A stretch of 21,716 bases of DNA from assembly GCA_947503395.1 (NCBI GenBank), contig CANNDP010000009.1, forward strand, positions 1 to 21,716, in the 5' to 3' direction. This DNA is from Actinomycetota bacterium. GTDB lineage: Bacteria > Actinomycetota > Actinomycetes > Nanopelagicales > Nanopelagicaceae. The notes below the pieces were generated by a model, which saw only the letters and a program-made list of their open reading frames with translations, did no database searches and had not been told where the DNA came from. This document shows positions 6,436-14,846 of the stretch, piece after piece (position 1 is the stretch's first letter; every line of letters starts with the position of its first letter). The translations under genes were made by a program, and so were the position numbers.

Positions 6436-6660
6436 ATGAGCGAAGTGATGGCGATTAAGTGGGCTGCTGAATCTGCCTCTGCTCCGCTATCTGCTCTTAT
6501 CTGGTGGTTTATTCCACTCACTGCTGCCGTTGGTGCTGCTGGCTATGTCATCTGGGTAACAAAGTTTCAGAAGAAATATGAGAATAAGACTGAGAGATCG
6601 GTTGGAAGATTTCAGAGTTTTCAAAAATCTTTTAAATCAAGTGAAAGTGATAAAGAGTAG
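6436..6660 (+). CDS. Small single-pass membrane protein
   Basis: A 74-aa protein with one strongly hydrophobic segment (about residues 17-41, LSALIWWFIPLTAAVGAAG and onward) followed by a highly charged, Lys/Ser/Glu-rich tail that should face the cytoplasm by the positive-inside rule. I do not recognise a named family. It lies five bases before the PDZ-Lon gene on the same strand, so it is co-transcribed, and it may be an accessory subunit or adaptor of that membrane protease. Coding status is supported by its tight fit into the operon and the start-adjacent promoter. Confidence 0.62.
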   Translation: MSEVMAIKWAAESASAPLSALIWWFIPLTAAVGAAGYVIWVTKFQKKYENKTERSVGRFQSFQKSFKSSESDKE

Positions 6661-6665
6661 CTCTA

Positions 6666-7733
6666 ATGCGAAATATCTCCCCACTTAGATATCGCTGGTC
6701 TTTTCCAGTCAAATTCTTTTTCTATCTATTAACTATTGCAACTCTGCTTGCACCAATTCCTTTTATATTCTTTAAGCCTGGGGTGCCGGATAAAGTAACT
6801 GGGAAACTAATTCAAGTAAATGATTTTAAAACCTATCCAGTAAATGGTGAGTTATACATCACCTCTATTTTGGTTACTAATCCAGACTCTCCAGTCTTTG
6901 GCGCGGAGACCATTGTTAATTGGGCGATCGGTGCCAATGTGGTTCTGCCAAGAGATGCGGTATATCCACCTGTAAAGCCAGCACAAGTTATTCAGCGAGA
7001 TAGTAGAAGCGAGATGGAATCATCAAAGATCACAGCAACTGCTGCTGCGCTGCGTTATCTAGGCTATGACTTTATTGAGCTCTACTTTATTAGCGACATT
7101 AGAGATTACTCCAATGCGAAAGAGAAATTTAAAGTCGGAGATTTCATTAAGGAAATTGATGGCAAGGTAATCGGAGAGTTAGAGGAAATTCGCTCCTCTT
7201 ATGCCGAAAAAGATGTTGGTGACCCGCTACTAATTGCTGTGGATCGAGAGAATGCAAAGGGCGAGCTTGAGCGAATCACCGATGAAATCATTCTGGTTGA
7301 AAACCAAGAGGTAGTTAATGAAGATGGCTCCAAGCGTCCTGCCATTGGAATACTGGTTGGCACCACCGCACGCTTTCCAATCGATATTGACTTTAATATT
7401 CGAGGAGTCGGCGGGCCAAGTGCAGGTTTGATTTTCGCGGTTGGAATTATTGAAAAACTCACCGATGAAGATCTCTTAAGAGGGCGAAAAGTTGCAGGAA
7501 CTGGAACTATTACCCCTTCAGGACAAGTTGGAGCAATTGGCGGCATAGAAGAGAAGATGATTGGGGCTTCTCGAATTGGGGCAACTGTCTTTATTGCACC
7601 TAGAGAAAATTGCCCAGATATTAAAAATATCCCAGCAGGTCTTAAGGTTATTCCAGTTTCAACATTAGCGGAGGCAATTGCCGCCCTTCGCGCTCCAGAT
7701 AGCTTTAAACCTCGCTCCTGCCCGAATAGTTAA
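6666..7733 (+). CDS. Membrane-anchored PDZ domain Lon-type (S16) serine protease, YlbL-like
   Basis: A 355-aa protein with an N-terminal membrane anchor (about 15-35), a PDZ region (about 130-210, FKVGDFIKEIDGKVIGELEE) and a C-terminal Lon protease domain. The Ser-Lys dyad is visible: S252 in GGPSAGL and K297 in GGIEEKM. There is no AAA+ ATPase domain, as is normal for this YlbL/Rv3194c family, so it is probably an ATP-independent protease acting at the outer face of the membrane. An AAAGAG motif overlapping the end of the preceding gene serves as the ribosome-binding site. It sits between the small membrane protein and UPF0182, the conserved actinobacterial order. Confidence 0.9.
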   Translation: MRNISPLRYRWSFPVKFFFYLLTIATLLAPIPFIFFKPGVPDKVTGKLIQVNDFKTYPVNGELYITSILVTNPDSPVFGAETIVNWAIGANVVLPRDAVYPPVKPAQVIQRDSRSEMESSKITATAAALRYLGYDFIELYFISDIRDYSNAKEKFKVGDFIKEIDGKVIGELEEIRSSYAEKDVGDPLLIAVDRENAKGELERITDEIILVENQEVVNEDGSKRPAIGILVGTTARFPIDIDFNIRGVGGPSAGLIFAVGIIEKLTDEDLLRGRKVAGTGTITPSGQVGAIGGIEEKMIGASRIGATVFIAPRENCPDIKNIPAGLKVIPVSTLAEAIAALRAPDSFKPRSCPNS

Positions 7734-7746
7734 GTTAACTATTTTT
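7726..7746 (+). terminator. Weak AT-rich hairpin with T-tract after the PDZ-Lon gene
   Basis: ATAGTT-AAGTT-AACTAT is a perfect inverted repeat that overlaps the stop codon of the PDZ-Lon gene and is followed directly by TTTT. The stem is AT-only except for one pair, so termination would be inefficient. It may attenuate read-through into the UPF0182 gene, which has its own promoter just downstream. Confidence 0.25.
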
Positions 7747-7749
7747 GGC

Positions 7750-7755
7750 TAATCT
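7750..7755 (+). promoter_or_regulatory. -10 element for leaderless UPF0182 transcript
   Basis: TAATCT lies six bases before the ATG at 7762, with GCACCC between and no Shine-Dalgarno sequence, the same geometry as upstream of 6436 and 16145. It implies a second start point inside the 6436-10650 gene cluster. Confidence 0.45.
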
Positions 7756-7761
7756 GCACCC

Positions 7762-10650
7762 ATGACCTTTGGAGATAACCCAGATAATCCTTTCCGCAAC
7801 TTCCGCTTTCCTTCAAGAAACTTAAATGGTGGCCAGAGGCCAAAAATTGGAGCCCTGCCGCTAACGGTAATTATTCTGACCGTACTTGCAGTGATTCTGG
7901 TTTCGTTAAGCGGTTTTTATGCAGACTTTCTCTGGTTTAGATCTGTTGATTACAGCCAAGTTTGGACTACATTACTTACAACTCGAATCACCTTATTTTT
8001 CATCTTTGGACTTTTAACTTCATTAATTATCACTGCTAATATTTATATTGCCTATAAGAGACGCCCAATCTATGTTCCAGTAACAGTTGAGGCAGATAAC
8101 CTTGAAAGATATCGCGCCCAGCTTGAGCCACTTCGAAAAGTTGGTCTAATTGGTGTTGCAGTAGCGCTATTTTATTTTGCAGGAATGGCAGGAACAAGGC
8201 TCTGGGAGAGCTGGTTACTTTTTAGAAATTCCACAGAGTTTGGAGTTACCGATCCACAGTTTGGTAGAGATGTTTCATTTTTTGCATTTGAGCTTCCCTT
8301 CTATCAATCAATAGTTGGTTGGGCTATCTCAACTCTTATCTTGGCAACCATTGCATCTCTTGCAGTTCACTATGTTTATGGCGGCATTCGCCCTCAGGTC
8401 AGACAAGATCGCACGACAGTTGCTGCCAGAGTTCAGCTCTCAGTCCTACTTGGATTTATTGTGGCAATTAAGGCTGTGGCCTACTATCTAGATCGCTTTG
8501 CTCTTGCTACCTCTGATGAAGGAATTATCACTGGCCTTACCTATACCGATGTAAATGCCCTGCTTCCAGCAAAATCCATCCTTACTGGAATTGCAGCACT
8601 ATGTTCGTTGCTATTTTTCGCCAACATCATTCGCCGCTCCTGGGTTCTTCCAGCAGCAGGAGTTGCACTTCTTGGAATCTCATCATTTTTAATTGCCGGG
8701 GTTTATCCAGGGTTAATCCAACAATTTCAAGTAAAGCCAAGTGAGTCCTCAAGAGAGGCTCCATATATTCAACGCAATATTGAAGGAACTCGCGCTGCAT
8801 ATGGCCTAGATAAGGTTGAAGTTAAGGATTACTCGGCAATTGTTGATACATCAGCTGGGCAATTGGCAGATGATGCAGCGACAATTTCAAATATTCGTCT
8901 TATGGATCCAAATGTCTTGTCAGCTACTTTCCGCCAACTTCAACAGATCAAGCCTTATTACACCTTTAATGAATCACTTGATATTGATCGCTACACCATT
9001 GATGGGGTTACCCGGGATATGGTCGTTGCAGTTCGAGAGATAAATATTGATGGAAATCCAAATAGAAACTGGATTAATGATCACTTGGTTTATACCCATG
9101 GCTTTGGCTTTGTCGGCTCATTTGGAAATATTCAAGATATCGATGGAAAGCCAGTCTTTTCGGTGGGAGATATTCCGCCAAAGGGTCAATTAGGTGATTT
9201 CCAACCAAGAATTTATTTTGGAGAGAATAATCCTGAGTATTCAATTATTGGTGGCACCACCGATGGTGAGGCTGTTGAGTTTGACTATCCAGATGATGCT
9301 TCGGCGAATGGCCAGAAGAATTACACCTACACCGGAAAAGGTGGAGTCCCAATGGGCTCTATTTTTTCCAGGTTGCTATTTGCCATTAAGTATCAAGAGC
9401 AGAGGATCCTGCTTTCAAATCTGATAAATGCTGATACCAAGATTATCTTTGACCGTGAACCACGTCAGAGAGTGGCAAAAGTTGCTCCATGGCTAAAGCT
9501 TGATGGCGATCCATATCCAGCAATTGTTGATAATCGAGTTCAGTGGATTATCGATGGATATACCACTAGTTCTGGATATCCATACTCTAGAACTGTTGAT
9601 GTATCAGGTGCTACAACTGATGCGCTAAACATCAATAACAATCCATTAACTGCGATTCCTAACTCAACTATCAACTACATTCGAAACTCTGTTAAGGCAA
9701 CAGTTGATGCCTATGACGGAACAGTGAGGCTTTATGCCTGGGATGAGAAAGATCCAGTTCTTTCCACTTGGATGAAAGCATTTCCTGGAATTGTAAAGGC
9801 GAAATCTGAGATGAGTAAAGATTTAATCTCACATGTTCGTTATCCAGAGGATTTGTTTAGAGTGCAGCGAGATGTGCTCTCGCTCTATCACGTAAAGAAT
9901 GCAAATGCCTTCTATGGCGGACAAGACTTCTGGCGCGTACCAAGAGATCCTTCAACGCTTGGCGCCAATGCTGGAGCCCAACCTCCTTATTACTACACCT
10001 TGCAATTGCCTGGCGAGAAGAAAGCATCCTTTGCTTTAACAACTCCATTTGTGCCACGAGGTGGTCGAGAAAACCTTTCAGCATTTGCTGTTGTCAATTC
10101 AGATCCTGGTGATGATTATGGCAAGTTCACAGTTCTGCAGCTGCAACGCTCAACAAACGTTGCAGGACCTTCACAGGTTGCATCTAACTTTGAAGCCAAT
10201 CCAACTGTTGCGCTATCGCTATCACTTCTTCGCCAAGGTGGATCTGATGTTGTCCTTGGAAACCTTCTAACTCTTCCAGTTGGTGGCGGTCTGCTCTATG
10301 TTCAACCAGTTTATGTAAGAGCAACAGCTAATACCGCTGCATACCCGCTCTTGCAGAAAGTTCTCGTTTCATTTGGAGAGAAAATTGGTTTTGATGACAC
10401 ACTCAAGGGCGCGCTAGATCAAGTATTTGGCGGTGATTCTGGAAGTACTAATCTGCCTCCTGCAAGTGGAGGAAGTACAGGAAGTAACACCGGATCAAAT
10501 AATGATTTAGCTAGCGCACTTGCTAGCGCGCAAGCAGCTCTTGCCGATGCGCAGGCCGCTCTTGCTAAGGGCGACTTTGCTGCATATGGCAAAGCTCAAG
10601 ATCGATTAAAAGCAGCGATTGCCGCAGCGGTTGCAGCGCAAAATAGATAA
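7762..10650 (+). CDS. UPF0182 family large membrane protein
   Basis: A 962-aa protein of the actinobacterial UPF0182 family (Rv3193c type). Seven membrane segments are visible in the first third (about 33-54, 76-98, 128-146, 184-205, 225-243, 270-290, 295-315), with the conserved DFLWF and FGRDVSFFAFELPF stretches. A large soluble, probably extracytoplasmic region follows (about 320-890). A Gly/Ser/Asn-rich linker (about 892-920) leads to an Ala-rich C-terminal helix (about 922-960) of the kind seen in family members. The length is normal for the family. The function is unknown; the conserved pairing with the PDZ-Lon protease suggests a shared role at the cell envelope. It starts 28 bases after the protease gene. 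Confidence 0.9.
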   Translation: MTFGDNPDNPFRNFRFPSRNLNGGQRPKIGALPLTVIILTVLAVILVSLSGFYADFLWFRSVDYSQVWTTLLTTRITLFFIFGLLTSLIITANIYIAYKRRPIYVPVTVEADNLERYRAQLEPLRKVGLIGVAVALFYFAGMAGTRLWESWLLFRNSTEFGVTDPQFGRDVSFFAFELPFYQSIVGWAISTLILATIASLAVHYVYGGIRPQVRQDRTTVAARVQLSVLLGFIVAIKAVAYYLDRFALATSDEGIITGLTYTDVNALLPAKSILTGIAALCSLLFFANIIRRSWVLPAAGVALLGISSFLIAGVYPGLIQQFQVKPSESSREAPYIQRNIEGTRAAYGLDKVEVKDYSAIVDTSAGQLADDAATISNIRLMDPNVLSATFRQLQQIKPYYTFNESLDIDRYTIDGVTRDMVVAVREINIDGNPNRNWINDHLVYTHGFGFVGSFGNIQDIDGKPVFSVGDIPPKGQLGDFQPRIYFGENNPEYSIIGGTTDGEAVEFDYPDDASANGQKNYTYTGKGGVPMGSIFSRLLFAIKYQEQRILLSNLINADTKIIFDREPRQRVAKVAPWLKLDGDPYPAIVDNRVQWIIDGYTTSSGYPYSRTVDVSGATTDALNINNNPLTAIPNSTINYIRNSVKATVDAYDGTVRLYAWDEKDPVLSTWMKAFPGIVKAKSEMSKDLISHVRYPEDLFRVQRDVLSLYHVKNANAFYGGQDFWRVPRDPSTLGANAGAQPPYYYTLQLPGEKKASFALTTPFVPRGGRENLSAFAVVNSDPGDDYGKFTVLQLQRSTNVAGPSQVASNFEANPTVALSLSLLRQGGSDVVLGNLLTLPVGGGLLYVQPVYVRATANTAAYPLLQKVLVSFGEKIGFDDTLKGALDQVFGGDSGSTNLPPASGGSTGSNTGSNNDLASALASAQAALADAQAALAKGDFAAYGKAQDRLKAAIAAAVAAQNR

Positions 10651-10655
10651 CCGTT

Positions 10656-10685
10656 TTGGTGCAAAAGGGCTTACGCCTCTAGGCT
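10656..10685 (+). promoter_or_regulatory. Promoter for initiator tRNA
   Basis: TTGGTG (10656-10661) and TAGGCT (10680-10685) are 18 bases apart, giving a predicted start near 10692, five bases before the mature tRNA. The -35 keeps the TTG core and the -10 fits TAnnnT. Confidence 0.42.
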
Positions 10686-10696
10686 AAGTCCTCCGA

Positions 10697-10773
<77 letters not shown>

Positions 10774-10795
10774 ATTTTTACTCTTATCAATCCTG

Positions 10796-13054
10796 TTAAC
10801 TTCTTAGAGCTCTCGCGCCGTTTAGTCGTAGGGAGTTAAGAACTACAAAGAGACTCGACGCAGCCATAGCTGCTGCTGCATACATTGGGTTTAGCAAACC
10901 AAGTCCTGCAATTGGAATGCCAATTACATTATAAAGAAATGCCCAGCCAAGATTTCCTCTAATTATTCCAAGTGAATTTGCTGAAAGATCTAGAGCCTTG
11001 ATTGCAGTAGCAAGTTCTGCTCGCATTAGAGTGATATCAGCACTTGAAATCGCAGTATCGGTACCAGTGCCAAGTGCCATACTTAAATCAGCTTCACTAA
11101 GGGCGGCTGCATCATTTATTCCATCGCCAATCATCAATACTTTTTTGCCAGAGCTGCGCAGTTCTTTGACCTTAGCAATCTTTTGATCGGGGGTTGCCTG
11201 AGCAATCACATTGCTATTTGGAATACCTACTTGCTCTGCAATCTGGCTAGCTGCTTCCTGGTTGTCGCCGCTAATGAGCCAGCTTTCAATACCTCTCTCT
11301 TTCAGAGCTGCGATAGTCTGCTTTGCATCAACTCTTAGGCTATCGCCGACCTCAAAGAGAGCCATAGCAACGCCATCTACTGCAACAAGCGCCACTGAAC
11401 TTCCTCGCAATTGCCCAGATGAGATGGCTTCTTCTAATTGTGGATGGAGCGAGACTGTTGCTCGCCTTATAGAGGAAGGCGTTCCAATCAGCACTGGCAT
11501 CTGCTGATCACCGAATTGCATTCGAGCAGCAATTCCCATACCAGCGCTCTCGACATATTCTGTGAACTTCTTTCTTGCGATTCCTTGCTCTCTAAGGTTC
11601 TTGCTTATGGCAACTGCAATTGGGTGGCTACTTTCATGCTCCAGGCTGTGGACTGCAATTAGTAGGTCTGATGTTGAGATCTTTGGCCCTCCACTTCCAA
11701 GATCAGCGATGGTGATGTTTTGAACCTTCATAACTCCGGTTGTGAGGGTGCCAGTCTTATCAAAAATAGCGGTATCAATCTTTGTGGCAATTTCTAGAGA
11801 TGAACTCTTTCGCAGGATAATTCCATTGGTAGCACCTTTGCCCGATGCCACAAGGAGTGCAACTGGGGTAGCAAGGCCTAATGCACAGGGACAAGCAATT
11901 ATAAGTAGTGCAACAGCTGCGGTCATGGAATCAGTTAGAGAATTTCCAAGGCCATACCAAGTGGCAAAAGTTGCAATAGCAAGTGCAATAACAATTGGAA
12001 CAAAGACATTGCTAATGCGATCTGCAAGTCTTTGAATCGGGGCTTTCTCGCCTTGGGCCGTTAATACCATCTTGGTGATTCGTGCTAGTTCAGTATCACT
12101 TCCAACTCTTTTTGCCTCAATAACTATTGGAGAATTTAGATTGATAGCGCCAGCAATAACACTTGCTCCAGCTTGAACATCAATTGGCAGGGACTCGCCT
12201 GTTAGAAGTGAATTATTAATGGCACTTATTCCTTCAATCACTATTCCATCTGTTGGAATAGCTTGACCTGCTTTAACTAAACAGTGATCTCCTATCACTA
12301 AATTAGCAATAGGCGCAGTTATCTCCTCTCCGCCTCTGATTATTACCACCTGTTTTGGAGTAAGGGAGAGAAGGTGAGCGAGGGAGGATCCAGCTTTTCT
12401 CTTAGCTCTTGATTCCAGATATCTACCGAGAACAATGAAAGTCACAACCGATGCGCCAACTTCTGAGTAAATCTCACCATTTCCAGTGGCGTTGGCATAG
12501 ATAGACCAGCTAAGAGCAGTAATTGATCCAAGTGAAATTAAATTATCCATACTGGGATGAGTAATGTTCTTAATTGCAGCGCGATGAATTGGCCAACCAA
12601 TTAAGAGAACAACTGGGGCGCTAAGGGCAATAACTAACCAGCCGGTAGGTGAGTAAAGAGGTGCTGGAATATTGAAAGTATCTAATTGGGTGAGAATGAA
12701 TTTATCGACCTGCCTATGGAGCTGATGCCACATCGAGAGAGTTATCACGGGGATAGTCAGCAAGATTGCAGCAACTAATCGAAATCCCATAGCCCTTGAA
12801 TGAGAGAAACTTTCATATCCATCGCCGCGAAGCTTGGCGCTATAGCCTGCCTTAACAACTGCAGCTATTAGATCTTTGGGATTTGCCCCTCGAGGAATGA
12901 GGATATGAGCGCTATCGGTTGCAAGATTTACTGAAGCTTTAGCGCCTGGTACTTCGTTTAGCGACTTTTCAACTCTTCCAACACATGAAGAGCAGGTCAT
13001 GCCAGTAATACTTAAATCAATCTGCTCTAGATCTACTACTTCGGCATTGCTCAT
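10796..13054 (-). CDS. copA: Copper-exporting P1B-type ATPase
   Basis: A 752-aa P-type ATPase. The N-terminal heavy-metal-binding domain has GMTCSSC (C21/C24). The actuator motif TGES is at 285-288, the transmembrane metal site CPC at C388-P-C390, the phosphorylation site DKTGT at D432, the nucleotide-domain SSHP at 475-478, and the hinge GDGIND at 643-648. Y708-N709 and M730/S733-S734 in the last two helices match the Cu(I)-specific P1B-1 signature, so it should pump cytoplasmic copper(I) out. Its ATG overlaps the stop of the upstream phosphatase gene (ATGA), so it is translationally coupled as the last gene of the aroA operon. No copper sensor or chaperone gene is adjacent. Confidence 0.93.
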   Translation of the reverse strand: MSNAEVVDLEQIDLSITGMTCSSCVGRVEKSLNEVPGAKASVNLATDSAHILIPRGANPKDLIAAVVKAGYSAKLRGDGYESFSHSRAMGFRLVAAILLTIPVITLSMWHQLHRQVDKFILTQLDTFNIPAPLYSPTGWLVIALSAPVVLLIGWPIHRAAIKNITHPSMDNLISLGSITALSWSIYANATGNGEIYSEVGASVVTFIVLGRYLESRAKRKAGSSLAHLLSLTPKQVVIIRGGEEITAPIANLVIGDHCLVKAGQAIPTDGIVIEGISAINNSLLTGESLPIDVQAGASVIAGAINLNSPIVIEAKRVGSDTELARITKMVLTAQGEKAPIQRLADRISNVFVPIVIALAIATFATWYGLGNSLTDSMTAAVALLIIACPCALGLATPVALLVASGKGATNGIILRKSSSLEIATKIDTAIFDKTGTLTTGVMKVQNITIADLGSGGPKISTSDLLIAVHSLEHESSHPIAVAISKNLREQGIARKKFTEYVESAGMGIAARMQFGDQQMPVLIGTPSSIRRATVSLHPQLEEAISSGQLRGSSVALVAVDGVAMALFEVGDSLRVDAKQTIAALKERGIESWLISGDNQEAASQIAEQVGIPNSNVIAQATPDQKIAKVKELRSSGKKVLMIGDGINDAAALSEADLSMALGTGTDTAISSADITLMRAELATAIKALDLSANSLGIIRGNLGWAFLYNVIGIPIAGLGLLNPMYAAAAMAASSLFVVLNSLRLNGARALRS

Positions 13055-13860
13055 GCATTCACCGCGCTAATAAATGCTTGGTGAAGATGACCATTGGTTG
13101 AAACTCCGCTTTTGCCAAAGGGTCCAGCAACATTTTCTAAATCACTAAATCTTCCCCCAGATTCAGTGACAATTATCGCAACCGCTGCCATATCCCAGAG
13201 CGCAAGACTTGGCTCGGCTGCAATATCTACCGCTCCCTCGGCCACCAACATATGTGACCAGAAATCACCAATTCCTCTAGCTCTCCAGGCCTTATCCATG
13301 AACGCTAAATATGAATTCTTTCTTGGACCCCAGCCAACTAAATCTGAAAATGAAATGGATGCATCAGAAATCTCTTTTACATTTGAAGCTTTGATTTGAA
13401 TCGCAGCACCTGAATTAACTTCAGTAAATGCTCCAAAACCCTCTGCGGCATACCACCTGCGAAATAGAGCAGGGGAGGAGACCATGCCAGCTATAACCCG
13501 ATCTTGGCCATTTTCATTCCTATGCACTAAACCAATGAGCGTGGCCCAGATTGGAAGGCCCCTTAAAAAGTTCTTTGTGCCATCAATTGGGTCTATTACC
13601 CAATATCGATCCATCACCTGGATATCTTCTGCGCTGCCAAACTCTTCTCCAACAATTTTGTCATTTGGTCGCTGAGCTTTGAGAACCTCTCTAATTTTCT
13701 CTTCAACTGCCCGATCAGCATCGGTAACCGGTGAGAGATCTGGCTTACTTTCAATTTTTAGGTCTTGAGCTAAAAATCTAGCTGATGAGATCTCATCACT
13801 TAAATCAGCAAGATATTTAAGTAACTCAATATCTCCTAGGAGATCTCCTGGGTAAGTCAT
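13051..13860 (-). CDS. hisN: Inositol-monophosphatase family phosphatase, probably histidinol-phosphatase HisN
   Basis: A 269-aa Mg-dependent phosphatase. Metal ligands are E72 (GEEFG), D90 and D93 in WVIDPIDGTKNF, and D223 in ALWDMAA; the Leu-Trp-Asp form and GLPIWATLIG resemble actinobacterial HisN, which removes phosphate from L-histidinol phosphate in histidine synthesis. Other members of the fold act on inositol or fructose phosphates or on PAP, so substrate assignment rests on resemblance and on the known aroA-rsgA-phosphatase gene order. The start follows the rsgA stop by five bases with TAGGGA as the ribosome-binding site, and the stop overlaps the copA start. Confidence 0.8.
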   Translation of the reverse strand: MTYPGDLLGDIELLKYLADLSDEISSARFLAQDLKIESKPDLSPVTDADRAVEEKIREVLKAQRPNDKIVGEEFGSAEDIQVMDRYWVIDPIDGTKNFLRGLPIWATLIGLVHRNENGQDRVIAGMVSSPALFRRWYAAEGFGAFTEVNSGAAIQIKASNVKEISDASISFSDLVGWGPRKNSYLAFMDKAWRARGIGDFWSHMLVAEGAVDIAAEPSLALWDMAAVAIIVTESGGRFSDLENVAGPFGKSGVSTNGHLHQAFISAVNA

Positions 13861-13865
13861 AGTCC

Positions 13866-14846
13866 CTAGATTATCTCTTGGTTGCTTGAATCAAGCAGCC
13901 TTTGCAAGCTGGCTAGGCGGGAGGATGCTTGAGGACTGTTCTTTACAAAGTTATTTAGAGCGCAAGTTGCTTCATCATGAGAGCAGTTCTTAGGACAGCT
14001 TGAGATAACCGATTCAAATTCAGTAAATGAGGCGATAACTCTTGATTTATCAATATGTTCTAGGCCAAAGGATCTAACTCCGGGGGTATCAATAATCCAG
14101 CCCCCATTTGGTAATTCAAAAGAGATAGCACTTGATGAGGTATGACGACCCCTACCAGTTGTTGAATTAACATCTCCAGTGTCGCGCTTTTCGATTCCAA
14201 GGAGTGCATTTACAAGTGTTGATTTACCAACCCCGGAGTGGCCAATCAAGACTGAAATCTTTGCCTCTAAGGCTTTATGCAGCTGCGTTAAATCATCACC
14301 ACGTTTTAATTTGAAGTAATCAACTTCCAAATCTTTGTAAGCTCTTAAGAACTCATCAGGATCTGCTAAATCTGCCTTACTCATCACAATTATTGGCTTA
14401 ATACCTTGATCAAATGCCACAGCTAGACAGCGATCAATAAATCCCTGTCTAGGAGCAGGATCAGCAGATGCAGCAACGATAATCATCTGATCAAGATTTG
14501 CTGCAATTGTCTTTTCAAAGGCCCCAGCATCATCAATAGTTCTACTTAGGCTATTTCGTCTGGGTTGAACTGCAACAATTCGAGCTAGAGATCCAGCATC
14601 TCCACTGACATCTCCTACGATATTAACTAAATCTCCAACCACTACAGCGTTCTTTCCCAGCTCTCTAGCTTTCATTGCGCTAACTAATTGCCCACTAGCA
14701 ATGCGACATAAAGTTCTGCCGCGATCAACTGTGATTACTTGTGCAGCAATTGAGTCACTATGAGATGGTCTATCTTTACTTCGCCGGCGCGTTGATTTAG
14801 CCGGGCGAATGCGAATATCGCTTTCATCAGGACGGCGTCTAACCAT
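13866..14846 (-). CDS. rsgA: Ribosome small-subunit-dependent GTPase RsgA
   Basis: A 326-aa circularly permuted GTPase acting late in 30S subunit maturation. A basic N-terminal tail precedes the OB fold (about 33-95). The G motifs then appear in permuted order: G4 SKAD (156-159), G1 GHSGVGKST (202-210) and G3 DTPG (253-256). The C-terminal zinc knuckle has C284, C288, H290 and C295. G4 has Ser in place of the usual Asn, a variant seen in the family. The start overlaps the aroA stop by eight bases, so it is translationally coupled. The length is normal for actinobacterial RsgA. Confidence 0.93.
   Translation of the reverse strand: MVRRRPDESDIRIRPAKSTRRRSKDRPSHSDSIAAQVITVDRGRTLCRIASGQLVSAMKARELGKNAVVVGDLVNIVGDVSGDAGSLARIVAVQPRRNSLSRTIDDAGAFEKTIAANLDQMIIVAASADPAPRQGFIDRCLAVAFDQGIKPIIVMSKADLADPDEFLRAYKDLEVDYFKLKRGDDLTQLHKALEAKISVLIGHSGVGKSTLVNALLGIEKRDTGDVNSTTGRGRHTSSSAISFELPNGGWIIDTPGVRSFGLEHIDKSRVIASFTEFESVISSCPKNCSHDEATCALNNFVKNSPQASSRLASLQRLLDSSNQEII

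Noticed and set aside
10796..13860. Long plus-strand open frames opposite copA and hisN
   Set aside because: They are shadows of strongly conserved minus-strand genes, with no start signals and no recognisable protein features.
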